Below, one piece after another: positions 1-8,195 of a DNA stretch of 29,146 nucleotides (positions within the stretch are counted from its first letter, which is position 1; every line of letters begins with the position of its first letter). This DNA comes from an uncultured Acidobacteriota bacterium. GTDB taxonomy: Bacteria > Acidobacteriota > Terriglobia > UBA7540. A program made the translations under genes and the position numbers. Under the pieces are notes generated by a model. That model saw nothing but the letters and a program-made list of their open reading frames with translations, was not told the DNA's origin and ran no database searches. The DNA lies in assembly GCA_937900045.1 (NCBI GenBank), contig CALCEB010000087.1:1-29146 (forward strand), in the 5' to 3' direction.

Positions 1-64
1 ACTCCGGCCGCGCGAGCCAACCGTGAGGTTGGAGCCCGCACCCCGCGAAGAGTGGGCAGTTTGG

Positions 65-134
65 TTGCTGTAGCGGCGCTCGGAGCCTTCCAGGGCAGGC
101 TCCGAGCGCCGCTACAGCAAGTTGCGCCACTACC
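65..134. repeat. Collapsed REP/BIME-type palindrome (copy 1)
   Basis: A long inverted repeat: arms 65-88 and 97-120 are perfectly complementary, with an 8-nt loop. The GTAG tetranucleotide (70-73) lies at the left foot and CTAC (112-115) at the right foot, next to the CGGCGCTC/GAGCGCCG core shared by all six copies in the window. Compared with the full copies at 3964, 14087 and 27686, the inner half of each REP unit and the 22-nt linker are missing, leaving one big hairpin. The right flank TTGCGCCACTACC matches those of copies 14087 and 27686. Confidence 0.85.
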
Positions 135-486
135 GAAGAGTGCGGAAGGATGACAGCAAACTCTTCTAACCGCCCCGGCTCTCGGAGGGGGCGATGTGCG
201 GCCCGCCAGCGCGCGGCCGCAGCGCGTGAAACGCCTCGAGGAAACGAAATGACTGTAACACGGCCCGATGAGACGGTGGCGACAGGTGAGACGGGTGAGA
301 CAGTTTATTTTTGCGGGACGAAAAGCACGAAGATTCAGGCAGTTGCGCAGGATTTTCGGCGCGCACCGGCGGTTAAGTCCGAGTTAGACCGGGAAAGTGT
401 ATCGTTTAGGGACACTGCGCGGCGGATATCGAGGCGTGCGCCACCACCAGCCGCGATGGACAGGACGCCGTGAGGGCTTGCCCCCT

Positions 487-593
487 GGCGAATACATAAA
501 AACCAATGTATTCGCCACCCGCGAGACAAATGGGACGAGTTTTTGCCTTGATCGCATACATTCCAGACACCGGCGTGTATGCGCCACCCGCGA
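487..593. repeat. Two related hairpins with a CGCCACCCGCGA tail
   Basis: Hairpin one: GGCGAATACAT (487-497) pairs perfectly with ATGTATTCGCC (506-516). Hairpin two: CGCATACA (553-560) pairs with TGTATGCG (576-583). Both right arms continue into the same tail, so 507-524 and 576-593 match at 17 of 18 positions, 69 bp apart. This is a different family from the GTAG-type palindromes, although the half element at 601 follows directly. Its function is unknown. It could be a second dispersed-repeat family or a decayed tandem pair. Confidence 0.7.
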
Positions 594-600
594 TTCTGGG

Positions 601-648
601 TCGGCGCTCATAGAGCGCCGCTACAGCAAGCGAATGACGCCACCACCC
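601..648. repeat. Half REP element (copy 2)
   Basis: A single REP unit in inverted orientation: CGGCGCTC (602-609), 3-nt loop, GAGCGCCG (613-620), then CTAC (621-624) and AGCAAGCGAATGACGCCACC. The right flank is the same as at 4066-4088. The left REP unit seen in full copies is absent, so this looks like a truncated or never-paired member. Confidence 0.75.
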
Positions 649-662
649 TGGCCTGGGATTAT

Positions 663-691
663 TTGCGCAATGGGCGCCGCCGTTGTATAGT
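663..691 (+). promoter_or_regulatory. Possible sigma70-like promoter
   Basis: TTGCGC (663-668), a 17-bp spacer and TATAGT (686-691). The -10 box matches the consensus at 5 of 6 positions and the -35 box at only 3 of 6. Transcription would start near 698, giving a short leader that still holds the GGAGG ribosome-binding site at 702-706. The weak -35 box keeps confidence low. Confidence 0.3.
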
Positions 692-714
692 TGCGGGTTT
701 CGGAGGCCGGGAAA

Positions 715-3700
715 ATGGATCATCGTTTCAGAAGGTTTCGGCAATGCTTGCTGGCCGGTGTCACTGGATTGTTGGCGCTGATGGCAGTGGGAGTTGCTTC
801 GGCCGTCGCGCAGCAATATCCGCAGAGCTTATATCAGGAAATGCGCTGGCGGGAGATAGGGCCGCTGCGCGGGGGCAGGACGCGAGCCGTGTGCGGCGTG
901 CCGAGCGAGCCGAATGTCTTCTACATCGGCGCGGTGGATGGCGGGGTGTGGAAGACGAACAATTACGGCCGCACGTGGACGCCCATCTTTGACCACGAGC
1001 CCACCGGCTCGATCGGCGCCGTCGCCGTGGCCCCCTCCGACCCGAACATTATCTATGTGGCGAGCGGTGAGGGCTTGCACCGGCCTGATCTCTCGACAGG
1101 AGATGGCATTTACAAATCCAAAGATGCCGGAAAAACCTGGAAGCATCTTGGCCTGCGCGATGGCCAGCAAATCCCGCGCCTGGCGGTGGACCCGTTTGAC
1201 GCGAACCTTTTGTTTGTGGCCGTCCTTGGCCACCCTTACGGTCCGAACCCGCAACGCGGCATTTATCGTTCAACCGATGGCGGCCAGACCTTCCAGAAAG
1301 TGCTCTACAAGGACGAAAACACCGGCGGCTCCGACGTGGCGCTTGACCCGTCCAATCCCACCATTGTTTACGCTTCACTGTGGGAAGCGCGGGAAGGCCC
1401 TTGGGAAAATGGCGAGTGGAGCGGCACGGGCGGCGGCCTGTTCAAATCCACCGACGGCGGCAGCACCTGGACCCAGCTCACAAGCGGGCTGCCAAAAAAT
1501 CTTGCGCAGATCAATGTGGCCATCGCTCCGAGCAACCCGGAGCGCCTCTATGCCACCATTGCCACGTTGGGGCGGGGTCCGCAAAGCCTGGGCATTTACC
1601 GGTCCGACGATGCGGGAGAGAACTGGTATCGCGCCACCACGGATCCGCGCCCGGCGGAACGCATCGGCGGCGGTGACTTGGCGGTGCCGAAAGTTGACCC
1701 GAAAAATCCCGATGTGGTCTATGTCACCAGCATTGTGACGTGGAAATCCACGGATGGCGGAAAGACTTGGACGGGCATTCGCGGCGCGCCCGGCGGCGAC
1801 GACTATCAAAACATTTGGATCAACCCGCACAACCCCAGGATCATTCTGCTTGGAAGCGACCAGGGGGCCATCATTACCGTCGACGGCGGCCAGTCCTGGA
1901 GTTCTTGGTATAACCAGCCGACAGCCCAGATGTATCACGCTGGAACGGACAACGCCTTCCCCTATCGGGTGTGCAGCGGCCAACAGGAAAGCGGCTCGGC
2001 TTGCGTCTCAAGCCGTGGCAACTGGGGCGAAATCACCGAACGCGAATGGCTGCCGGTGGGCGCGGAAGAGTATGGCTACGTGGCGCCCGATCCGCTGAAT
2101 CCAAACCTGGTTTACGGTGGCAAGCTCACACGGTTTGATTGGCGCACCGGCCAGACCGCGGACGTTTCACCCCAACCCCTGCGTTCTCCAGGATTCCGCA
2201 CGGTGCGGACGGAACCGGTGGTTTTCTCGCCAGCCGATCCCCACGTTCTCTACTTTGCGGGCAATACCTTGTGGAAGACTCGCAACGGTGGCCAAAGCTG
2301 GAAGCAAATCAGCCCGGACCTTACTCGCAAGACCTGGGCAGTCCCGGCGAGCGTCGGCAAATACCGCAATGAGCCTTCGGCCAAGCCGGTCCGGCGCGGC
2401 GTCATTTATGCGGTTGCTCCATCCCCGTTGGATGTGAACCTGATTTGGGCCGGGACCGACGATGGCTTGATTCAGGTGACCTGCGACGGGGGCAAATCCT
2501 GGAAGAACGTCACGCCGCCGGAACTGAAGCCGTGGTGGAAGGTTTCCACGATTGATGCCGGCCACTTCGACAAGCAAACGGCCTATGCGGCCATTAATAC
2601 ATTCCGCTTGGATGGCCTGCGACCCCACATTTACCGCACGCGCGACGGCGGTAGAACCTGGACCGGCATCACCAATGGCATCCCGGATGGATCCGATGTG
2701 AATGTGGTCCGCGAGGATCCGCGTCATAAGGGATTGCTCTTCGCCGGCACGGACCGCGAGGTCTATGTCTCCTTCAACGATGGCGGCCGCTGGCAATCCC
2801 TGCGGCTGAACATGCCAGCCACATCGGTCCGGGACCTGGTCATCAAAGACGACGATTTGATTGCGGCCACGCATGGACGCGGTTTCTGGATACTGGATGA
2901 CATCACTCCGCTTCGCCAGTTGAGCGCGAGCGCGGCGGGCGCCCGCGCCTATCTCTTCCGCCCTGAAACCGCTATGCGGGTGCGCTGGGACGTGAATACG
3001 GATACGCCGCTGCCTCCCGACGTTCCCGCTGGCCAGAACCCGCCCGACGGAGCGATCCTGGACTACTATCTAAAGTCAGAGTCATCGAGTCCGGTGACGC
3101 TGGAGATCCTGGATAAACGGGGCAAATTGGTGCGGCGCTACTCCAGCGCTGACCCGGTTCCGAAGGTCGATCCCATGCTACCCATTCCAACTTATTGGGT
3201 GCGCCCGCCCCAGACGCTTTCCACTCAGCCTGGAATGCACCGGTTCTTGTGGGATATGCACTATCCGCCCTTGCCCGGATCGCATCCGGAGTATCCCATG
3301 CAGGCGGTTTATCACAACACGGCGCCGGCTCCGACTTCGCCCTGGGCCATGCCAGGGGACTACACCGTTAAGCTCACCGTTGCCGGGCAAAGTTACACGC
3401 AACCATTAACCGTGAGCATGGACCCCCGGGTCAAAACGCCGCTTTCCGGGCTTATGCAGCAGTTCCAGCTCTCGAAACAGGTCTACGATGGCCTGGTGGC
3501 CGATTCAACGGCGCTGCAACAAATTCGCAACTTACATACACAATTCCAAAAGCTCGAGAAAAGCGGCGGAGCGAGTTCTGTGGCGGAATCGGTGGATGCG
3601 CTGGATAAGAAGGCTGAAGCACTTGCGGGGCGCGAGCTTGGCGGATTCGGCTTCTTTTTTTATCACGGCCCCGACACGCTGAACAGCATCCGGGGCTCGC

Positions 3701-3906
3701 TGCGCCAGCTTTTGGAAACTCTGCAAGGCGCTGACGTGGCGCCCACCACCCAGGCCGCCGCAGCCGCAGCCAATCGCCAGGCGGCGCTGAACGGCTTGTT
3801 GGGGCGATGGGAAAAGATGAAGAATCAGCAGGTGGCGAGCCTGAACCAGCAGCTCAAACAGGCGGGTCTGCCCGCTGTGACGTTCGGGCCGCCCCAGCAG
3901 CCGTAG
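715..3906 (+). CDS. Secreted Asp-box (BNR/VPS10-like) beta-propeller protein
   Basis: A 1063-residue exported protein. Residues 1-32 form a signal peptide (basic RRFRR stretch, hydrophobic core, AVA before QQ). Residues about 40-730 carry some eleven Asp-box-like turns, such as STDGGSTW, STDGGKTW and TRDGGRTW, the signature of BNR/sialidase-like and sortilin (VPS10) propellers. The last 320 residues hold a beta-sandwich-like part (about 740-910) and a helical Gln/Ala-rich tail. In acidobacteria such proteins are usually annotated as glycosyl hydrolases, but I see no sialidase catalytic set, so a binding or scaffold role outside the cytoplasm is as likely. The frame is open from a TTG at 691. 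I chose ATG 715 because GGAGG at 702-706 sits 8 nt upstream and the signal peptide then begins properly. It is transcribed toward the receptor at 4110-7754, with a BIME between the two stop codons. Confidence 0.88.
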   Translation: MDHRFRRFRQCLLAGVTGLLALMAVGVASAVAQQYPQSLYQEMRWREIGPLRGGRTRAVCGVPSEPNVFYIGAVDGGVWKTNNYGRTWTPIFDHEPTGSIGAVAVAPSDPNIIYVASGEGLHRPDLSTGDGIYKSKDAGKTWKHLGLRDGQQIPRLAVDPFDANLLFVAVLGHPYGPNPQRGIYRSTDGGQTFQKVLYKDENTGGSDVALDPSNPTIVYASLWEAREGPWENGEWSGTGGGLFKSTDGGSTWTQLTSGLPKNLAQINVAIAPSNPERLYATIATLGRGPQSLGIYRSDDAGENWYRATTDPRPAERIGGGDLAVPKVDPKNPDVVYVTSIVTWKSTDGGKTWTGIRGAPGGDDYQNIWINPHNPRIILLGSDQGAIITVDGGQSWSSWYNQPTAQMYHAGTDNAFPYRVCSGQQESGSACVSSRGNWGEITEREWLPVGAEEYGYVAPDPLNPNLVYGGKLTRFDWRTGQTADVSPQPLRSPGFRTVRTEPVVFSPADPHVLYFAGNTLWKTRNGGQSWKQISPDLTRKTWAVPASVGKYRNEPSAKPVRRGVIYAVAPSPLDVNLIWAGTDDGLIQVTCDGGKSWKNVTPPELKPWWKVSTIDAGHFDKQTAYAAINTFRLDGLRPHIYRTRDGGRTWTGITNGIPDGSDVNVVREDPRHKGLLFAGTDREVYVSFNDGGRWQSLRLNMPATSVRDLVIKDDDLIAATHGRGFWILDDITPLRQLSASAAGARAYLFRPETAMRVRWDVNTDTPLPPDVPAGQNPPDGAILDYYLKSESSSPVTLEILDKRGKLVRRYSSADPVPKVDPMLPIPTYWVRPPQTLSTQPGMHRFLWDMHYPPLPGSHPEYPMQAVYHNTAPAPTSPWAMPGDYTVKLTVAGQSYTQPLTVSMDPRVKTPLSGLMQQFQLSKQVYDGLVADSTALQQIRNLHTQFQKLEKSGGASSVAESVDALDKKAEALAGRELGGFGFFFYHGPDTLNSIRGSLRQLLETLQGADVAPTTQAAAAAANRQAALNGLLGRWEKMKNQQVASLNQQLKQAGLPAVTFGPPQQP

Positions 3907-3963
3907 CGTGGATTTCCCAGTGTGCTCTCCATGGGGTGGATTTCCGCACTGCGCTCCGCGCTC

Positions 3964-4089
3964 GGTAGTGTCTCAGTTTGCTGTAGCGGCGCTCGGAGCC
4001 TGCCCTGGCAGGGAGCGCCGGAATCCATTGAGAAATAAAGTTCGGCGGTCACAGACCGCCGCTACAGCAAGCGAATGACGCCACCACCC
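3964..4089. repeat. Full BIME-like element (copy 3)
   Basis: The left REP unit starts with GTAG (3983-3986) and has stem halves CGGCGCTC (3987-3994) and GAGCGCCG (4013-4020). A 22-nt linker (4021-4042) follows. The right unit has CGGCGGTC (4043-4050), a 3-nt loop, GACCGCCG (4054-4061) and CTAC (4062-4065). The right unit carries a compensated stem change (GGTC/GACC instead of GCTC/GAGC) that keeps pairing intact, which suggests that the hairpin structure matters. The outer flanks are GGTAGTG on the left and CCACCACC on the right. The element lies between two convergent stop codons and may also separate or terminate the two transcripts. Confidence 0.85.
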
Positions 4090-4109
4090 AATCTCAATAG
4101 GATTGGAAC

Positions 4110-7100
4110 CTACCAATAAAATTTCAGCGCAAACTGAATCTCCCGCTGGTCATTCTGCAAGTCACGAGTGGATGAAATCCTCCCGAAAGTGCTGGGTGAA
4201 GTGTAGTCCAGCGCGCCGGGCGCGGCGGACACGCCGTTTCCGCTGAATCCCGGGGACGCAAAATTGGGGGTGTTGGTGAGATTGAAAATCTCTGCCCGGA
4301 ATTCCAAGTGGGTGTTTTCGGTGGTTTGGAATTGCTTGAACAAAGAGAAATCGAGGCGATGGAATCCGGGTCCGAGGAGTTGGCTTGGAGATCCTCCCAG
4401 TGGCGCGAAGTTCGTTTGCCCGATCGTGGTCACGGACGGGGGCGCGGTAAACGCCGCCGGGTTCATCCACTGATTCACGTTGTGAGGCCCGGCGTAGACG
4501 TTTTGTCCTGGCACCATGAGGGCATTACACCCAAAACCGGAAGACGTTGCGTTAATGCAGGGAATGGTAAAGGGCATGCCATCCTGAAGAGTCAGGATCC
4601 AATTGGTTTGCCATCCTCCCAGCACTTGATCGGTAATACCGTGGCCGTTATGGAGATACTTCATGCCCTTTCCCACCGGCAAGGCATAAGTTCCGCTGAC
4701 GTGCACCACGTTCGGAATGTTAAAGTCGCACAACCCGTAATCGCCTTGAACTCCGAATCCTGGAAGCAACGGCGCGCGGTAGGTATTAATTGCCGTTGAG
4801 TTGAGAACGTCGACGGCATCGGTTCTGCACTTGGAATAAGTGTAATCTGCGAGAAGGTTGATGCCCTGGCTAAAGCGCCTTTCAAACGTCGCTTGCAAAG
4901 AGTTGTAATAGCTGTCACCCGACATGGAAGTATACGTTCCGCCGTAGCCGAAGTCGGGATAAGGTGAATAGCTCAACGGGTTCAACCCCGGAGGCAGAAG
5001 TTGGCTGGGATTGTTGTAGGGAAGGTAAACGCCCAGGTGCCGCACGGTATTGCCAACGTATCCGAGTTGCAAGGTTTGATTCGGCGTCAGTTGGTACTGG
5101 AAGGTCAGGTTGTAACCTTGAGTATAGGGGGTCTTCATGTGGTAATCCTCAGCCGTGAAAGTGACGCCGGCGGGCGCCGCCGCGGCTGAAGTGAGCGGCA
5201 GGATGGGTGTCAGGCCATTTTCGATCGTTCCGATCGCCCCGTTGGAATAGGTCACAGGCTGGGCTGGAGTCAACGCTGGATAAGAAAGGCTGTACTGGAA
5301 CGGGAAGTCGGTGTAGGTTTCCACTACCGAGTTTTCAAATCCGCCGTAAAAGATTCCGTAGCCACCGCGCATCACCAGTTTGGGAGTGAATTGATAGGCA
5401 AAGCCCAGCCGCGGGGCAAAGTTGGTAAGCTGCGAGTAACCCAAGCCGGGCTGGCTGGAACAGACAATACTGATGTGATCGGTCTTGGCGGCGGTGAAGA
5501 AATCCGGAGAAAGGGGAGTCTTGCAGCGGCTTTGCGTGAGCAGGAACTGTGCCGCGCCGCCAGAACCCGCGGGAATGAAATTCGATTGGGCGCCAAAATT
5601 CTCCACGATTTGGCCAAAGTATTCCCAGCGCAAACCCAGGTTCAGCGTCAGTTTGGGCGTGGTCTTCCAATCATCCTGGAAATAAACTCCATAGTAGTTG
5701 CGGCCCATATCGGTATTGGCGTAGTTCGAAGCGCCCACCGAATCCGACCCGCCGACATTGTTGAAAGCTCCGGGAACCGTTCCAGCAATCGGGGTTAACA
5801 GCAATTGGGCAAGGCCGGTATTGCCGCCGCTGGTTTCCGGAACTTCCGTAAAGACACCCGCAAATGAGAAAGAGCCACGGCCCTCGGGAGGCTGAAGAAT
5901 GGAAAACTTGAGGTGTTGAAATTCGATCCCGGCCTTCAGCGTTTGATTGCCTTGGATTTTTGTGAGGTTGTCAGTGCCTTGAACCGTCGAGTTATACTCC
6001 ACCGAGGGCAGAAATTCGTTACTCCCCAGCGTGTTCAGCCCCTCAAAAAATATGGAAGGCAGACCACCGTTCAAGGGGACCTGCGGGATACCGCCAAAAC
6101 CGAACTGGCCCGGAATATTGGTGGTATTCGTGGCGAACGGTTGCAGGCGGGAAGTGCCGATGCGGGTGAATCCCAGCCGCGCCTCATTCACCATCGTCCC
6201 TGAAAAGGAATGCGTTTCGCTTAGGGCGGAGTTGATGGAAACTGCTGTCTGGTTGCCGTCCGAAAACGATCCGCCATCGGCGAAGCCTGTGAAAGGGCCC
6301 GGAAGGAACTGTGGAGCGTCCGAGTAGCTGAACCGTGTGAACATCTGGTCTTTATCGCTGAAGTTTTGATCCACTCGCACGTCAAACTGGTTGATGGTGC
6401 TGCGGGAGATTGGGTCACTGGTGAAATTGTCGATTAATCCCGCCGCGGTGGGAGCCGGGAACAGATCGAGCAACTTGACAGCATTGGGATCGATACGGTT
6501 GGCCGGGATAATGTTACCTGCAAAGGGTTCACGCACGAAACCGATCCCTGTGCCGGTGGGAGTCCCACTGGGGCATCCAGCAGTTAACCCGGTGACCGGA
6601 TCGGGAACTCCGCAGGAGACTGCCCGGGTGGTCGAGGGGTCAAAAACCTGACCGAGCGGCGTGGTCCGGCCCAGCAAATCGGTGCGGTTCGCTCCAGGGC
6701 CTTGCTGAAAGGTGATGAGATCCGACAAGTTCGTAAAATTGGTGGTGCGCTCGAGGGCGGTTGGAACTGTTTCCGTAAAGGGGGTTGCCTGGCGAATGCG
6801 GGTGCCTTCGTAGTCCACGAAGAAGAAGGTTTTGTCTTTCTTGATGGGTCCGCCCAAGGTCGCGCCAAATTGATTTTGGCGGTATTCACCCTTGGGTTGG
6901 CTGCCGGAATTCTCAAAAAAGTTGGCCGCATCAAACACGTCATTGCGCAAGAATTCCCAGGCGTCGCCGTGGAAGCGGTTGGTGCCGGATTTCACAGTAG
7001 CATTCAACACGGCGCCCGCCGACCGCCCCAATTCGGCGCTGTAGTTCTCGGTTTGGACTTTGAATTCCTGGATGGCATCCACCGGCGGGCGGACAACATA

Positions 7101-7754
7101 AGCCGTGCCATTCAGGAAATCGACGAGGTCCGCGTTGTCATCAATGCCATCCAGCAAGTAATTATTCTGCGCCGGCTGCAACCCATTCGCCGCAAAGCTC
7201 CCACTGGCCCCAAGACCTCGAGTGTCTTCTTGGTCCTGAGTAACCCCGGCCGCCAGTTGCGCCAGGAATGTGTAGTTCCGCCCGTTCAAAGGAAGATTGT
7301 TGATTTGGCCGGCGGTCACAACCTGGCCCACCGAGGCATTCTGCAACTGAAGCGCGGGAGGCGCCGCATTCACTTCCACCGTCTGCGTCACCTGCCCTGG
7401 CGCCAGCGTGAAGTTGACCTGCACTTGCTGCTGGACTTGGACGGTAATGTGGCGGCGCTCAAGAGTCTGGAAGCCCCTATATTGAGCCTTGGCCGAATAG
7501 GTTCCAATCTTGATGGGTGTGAAAGTGTAATTCCCGGAGGCGTCTGAGGTAGTTGCTAAAGTCAGGCCAGTTCCCTCGTTGGTTAAGGTGACTTGGGCTC
7601 CGGGAATGACGGCCCCTGACTGATCTTTGATGGTCCCGAGGATCGCTCCAGTATCGACCTGGGCAAATAGCGAGGATTGAAAGAGAGTGAACCCTGCCGC
7701 CATCAAAAGAACGGTCAAACCGCTCCGTAATGAATTCGTTCCAAATGGCCTCAT
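4110..7754 (-). CDS. TonB-dependent receptor, Oar-like, with regulatory-like N-terminal domain
   Basis: A 1214-residue outer-membrane protein. Residues 1-31 are a signal peptide ending SSLFA before Q. Residues about 33-118 form a carboxypeptidase-regulatory-like (Cna-B type) domain (GTIKDQSGAVIPGAQV). The plug domain follows (LPLNGRNY near 155, LLDGIDDN, DAIQEFKVQT, SGTNRFHGDAWEFLRN). The barrel begins around GGPIKKDKTFFFVDYEG and ends FALKFYW, with the aromatic C-terminus expected for BamA-dependent insertion. Such receptors import large or scarce substrates using TonB, but the ligand cannot be read from sequence. ATG 7754 is preceded at 7 nt by GGAGG (complement of 7762-7766). It is divergent from the receptor at 8196, with its own promoter at 7890-7918. 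No TonB-box motif is obvious at the mature N-terminus, which is common for this subgroup. Confidence 0.93.
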   Translation of the reverse strand: MRPFGTNSLRSGLTVLLMAAGFTLFQSSLFAQVDTGAILGTIKDQSGAVIPGAQVTLTNEGTGLTLATTSDASGNYTFTPIKIGTYSAKAQYRGFQTLERRHITVQVQQQVQVNFTLAPGQVTQTVEVNAAPPALQLQNASVGQVVTAGQINNLPLNGRNYTFLAQLAAGVTQDQEDTRGLGASGSFAANGLQPAQNNYLLDGIDDNADLVDFLNGTAYVVRPPVDAIQEFKVQTENYSAELGRSAGAVLNATVKSGTNRFHGDAWEFLRNDVFDAANFFENSGSQPKGEYRQNQFGATLGGPIKKDKTFFFVDYEGTRIRQATPFTETVPTALERTTNFTNLSDLITFQQGPGANRTDLLGRTTPLGQVFDPSTTRAVSCGVPDPVTGLTAGCPSGTPTGTGIGFVREPFAGNIIPANRIDPNAVKLLDLFPAPTAAGLIDNFTSDPISRSTINQFDVRVDQNFSDKDQMFTRFSYSDAPQFLPGPFTGFADGGSFSDGNQTAVSINSALSETHSFSGTMVNEARLGFTRIGTSRLQPFATNTTNIPGQFGFGGIPQVPLNGGLPSIFFEGLNTLGSNEFLPSVEYNSTVQGTDNLTKIQGNQTLKAGIEFQHLKFSILQPPEGRGSFSFAGVFTEVPETSGGNTGLAQLLLTPIAGTVPGAFNNVGGSDSVGASNYANTDMGRNYYGVYFQDDWKTTPKLTLNLGLRWEYFGQIVENFGAQSNFIPAGSGGAAQFLLTQSRCKTPLSPDFFTAAKTDHISIVCSSQPGLGYSQLTNFAPRLGFAYQFTPKLVMRGGYGIFYGGFENSVVETYTDFPFQYSLSYPALTPAQPVTYSNGAIGTIENGLTPILPLTSAAAAPAGVTFTAEDYHMKTPYTQGYNLTFQYQLTPNQTLQLGYVGNTVRHLGVYLPYNNPSQLLPPGLNPLSYSPYPDFGYGGTYTSMSGDSYYNSLQATFERRFSQGINLLADYTYSKCRTDAVDVLNSTAINTYRAPLLPGFGVQGDYGLCDFNIPNVVHVSGTYALPVGKGMKYLHNGHGITDQVLGGWQTNWILTLQDGMPFTIPCINATSSGFGCNALMVPGQNVYAGPHNVNQWMNPAAFTAPPSVTTIGQTNFAPLGGSPSQLLGPGFHRLDFSLFKQFQTTENTHLEFRAEIFNLTNTPNFASPGFSGNGVSAAPGALDYTSPSTFGRISSTRDLQNDQREIQFALKFYW

Positions 7755-7889
7755 ATGAAAACCTCCATGCCCGCATCCTGGTTGGACGGGTATGATTGTC
7801 CCGAATCAGTTTGACCCTGTTACCCGGAAAACGCAGCGGCAAAATGCCGGAAGTCACACGGTTTAGTAAAACGCTTAATTATCTAGCCG

Positions 7890-7918
7890 GGTATAACATG
7901 CCGGGCTTTGGCTGTCAA
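7890..7918 (-). promoter_or_regulatory. Sigma70-like promoter of the leftward receptor gene
   Basis: On the minus strand: TTGACA (complement of 7913-7918), a 17-bp spacer and TATACC (complement of 7890-7895). The -35 box is perfect and the -10 box matches at 4 of 6 positions. Transcription would begin near 7883, giving a leader of about 130 nt before ATG 7754. A short palindrome, TGTC-AAG-GACA (7913-7923), overlaps the -35 box. Confidence 0.6.
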
Positions 7919-7933
7919 GGACAATAAGCAAAC

Positions 7934-8026
7934 GGTGGTGTCTCAGTTTGCTTGCTGTAGCGGCGCTCGGAGCTTGCCCTGTCAGGGCAAGCTCCGAGCG
8001 CCGCTACAGCAAACTGATTCACCACC
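7934..8026. repeat. Collapsed BIME, near-perfect palindrome (copy 4)
   Basis: Arms 7952-7981 and 7983-8012 are perfectly complementary over 30 bp around a single central T (7982). An outer 7-bp pair, GGTGGTG (7934-7940) and CACCACC (8020-8026), closes the element. GTAG (7957-7960) and CTAC (8004-8007) mark the feet of the former two REP units, but the linker and the inner stem halves are gone. It sits between the -35 boxes of two divergent receptor promoters (7913-7918 and 8057-8062) and interrupts neither. Confidence 0.88.
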
Positions 8027-8056
8027 CCAAATCCTAGCAACCTAGCAACGATGTGG

Positions 8057-8086
8057 TTGACACTTCTATTCAATTGTGCGTACAAT
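8057..8086 (+). promoter_or_regulatory. Sigma70-like promoter of the rightward receptor gene
   Basis: TTGACA (8057-8062), an 18-bp spacer and TACAAT (8081-8086): a perfect -35 box and a 5-of-6 -10 box. The expected start is near 8093, about 100 nt before ATG 8196. A perfect inverted repeat, ATTGT-GCGT-ACAAT (8073-8086), overlaps the -10 box and is a candidate operator. Confidence 0.65.
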
Positions 8087-8195
8087 CCGAAAATTCTCTG
8101 AAACGATTCATTGCAGGATTGAGTGAGACTGGATTGTAGAGAGTAAAGGCATGACAGGGAATCTACAAATCAAAAAGACCTTGAAGGGGAATGGA

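Larger units (their letters stand above)
1..714. other. Gene-poor region with repeats
   Basis: I see no convincing protein gene here. The stretch holds a small hairpin (CCAACC at 17-22 pairing with GGTTGG at 27-32), a collapsed REP-type palindrome (65-120), a pair of related hairpins ending in CGCCACCCGCGA (487-593), a half REP element (601-648) and a possible promoter for the downstream gene (663-691). The part from about 150 to 480 is GC-rich and has short open frames on both strands, but none shows a recognisable domain. Confidence 0.6.

Noticed and set aside
249..473. Small open frame of 74 codons with a GAGGAA sequence upstream
   Set aside because: The composition is low-complexity and Arg-rich, no domain is visible, and overlapping frames on the other strand are equally open. 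The ribosome-site match alone is not enough.
2167..2874. Minus-strand open frame of 235 codons within the Asp-box protein gene
   Set aside because: It is a shadow of the real gene, whose Asp-box repeats run through the same interval.
715..3906. Assignment of the Asp-box protein as an active sialidase
   Set aside because: Asp-boxes are structural. I could not identify the arginine triad or the nucleophilic Tyr/Glu pair, so only a fold-level call is made.
6702..7547. Plus-strand open frame of 281 codons opposite the first receptor
   Set aside because: It is antisense to the conserved plug domain. The translated product resembles no family I know.
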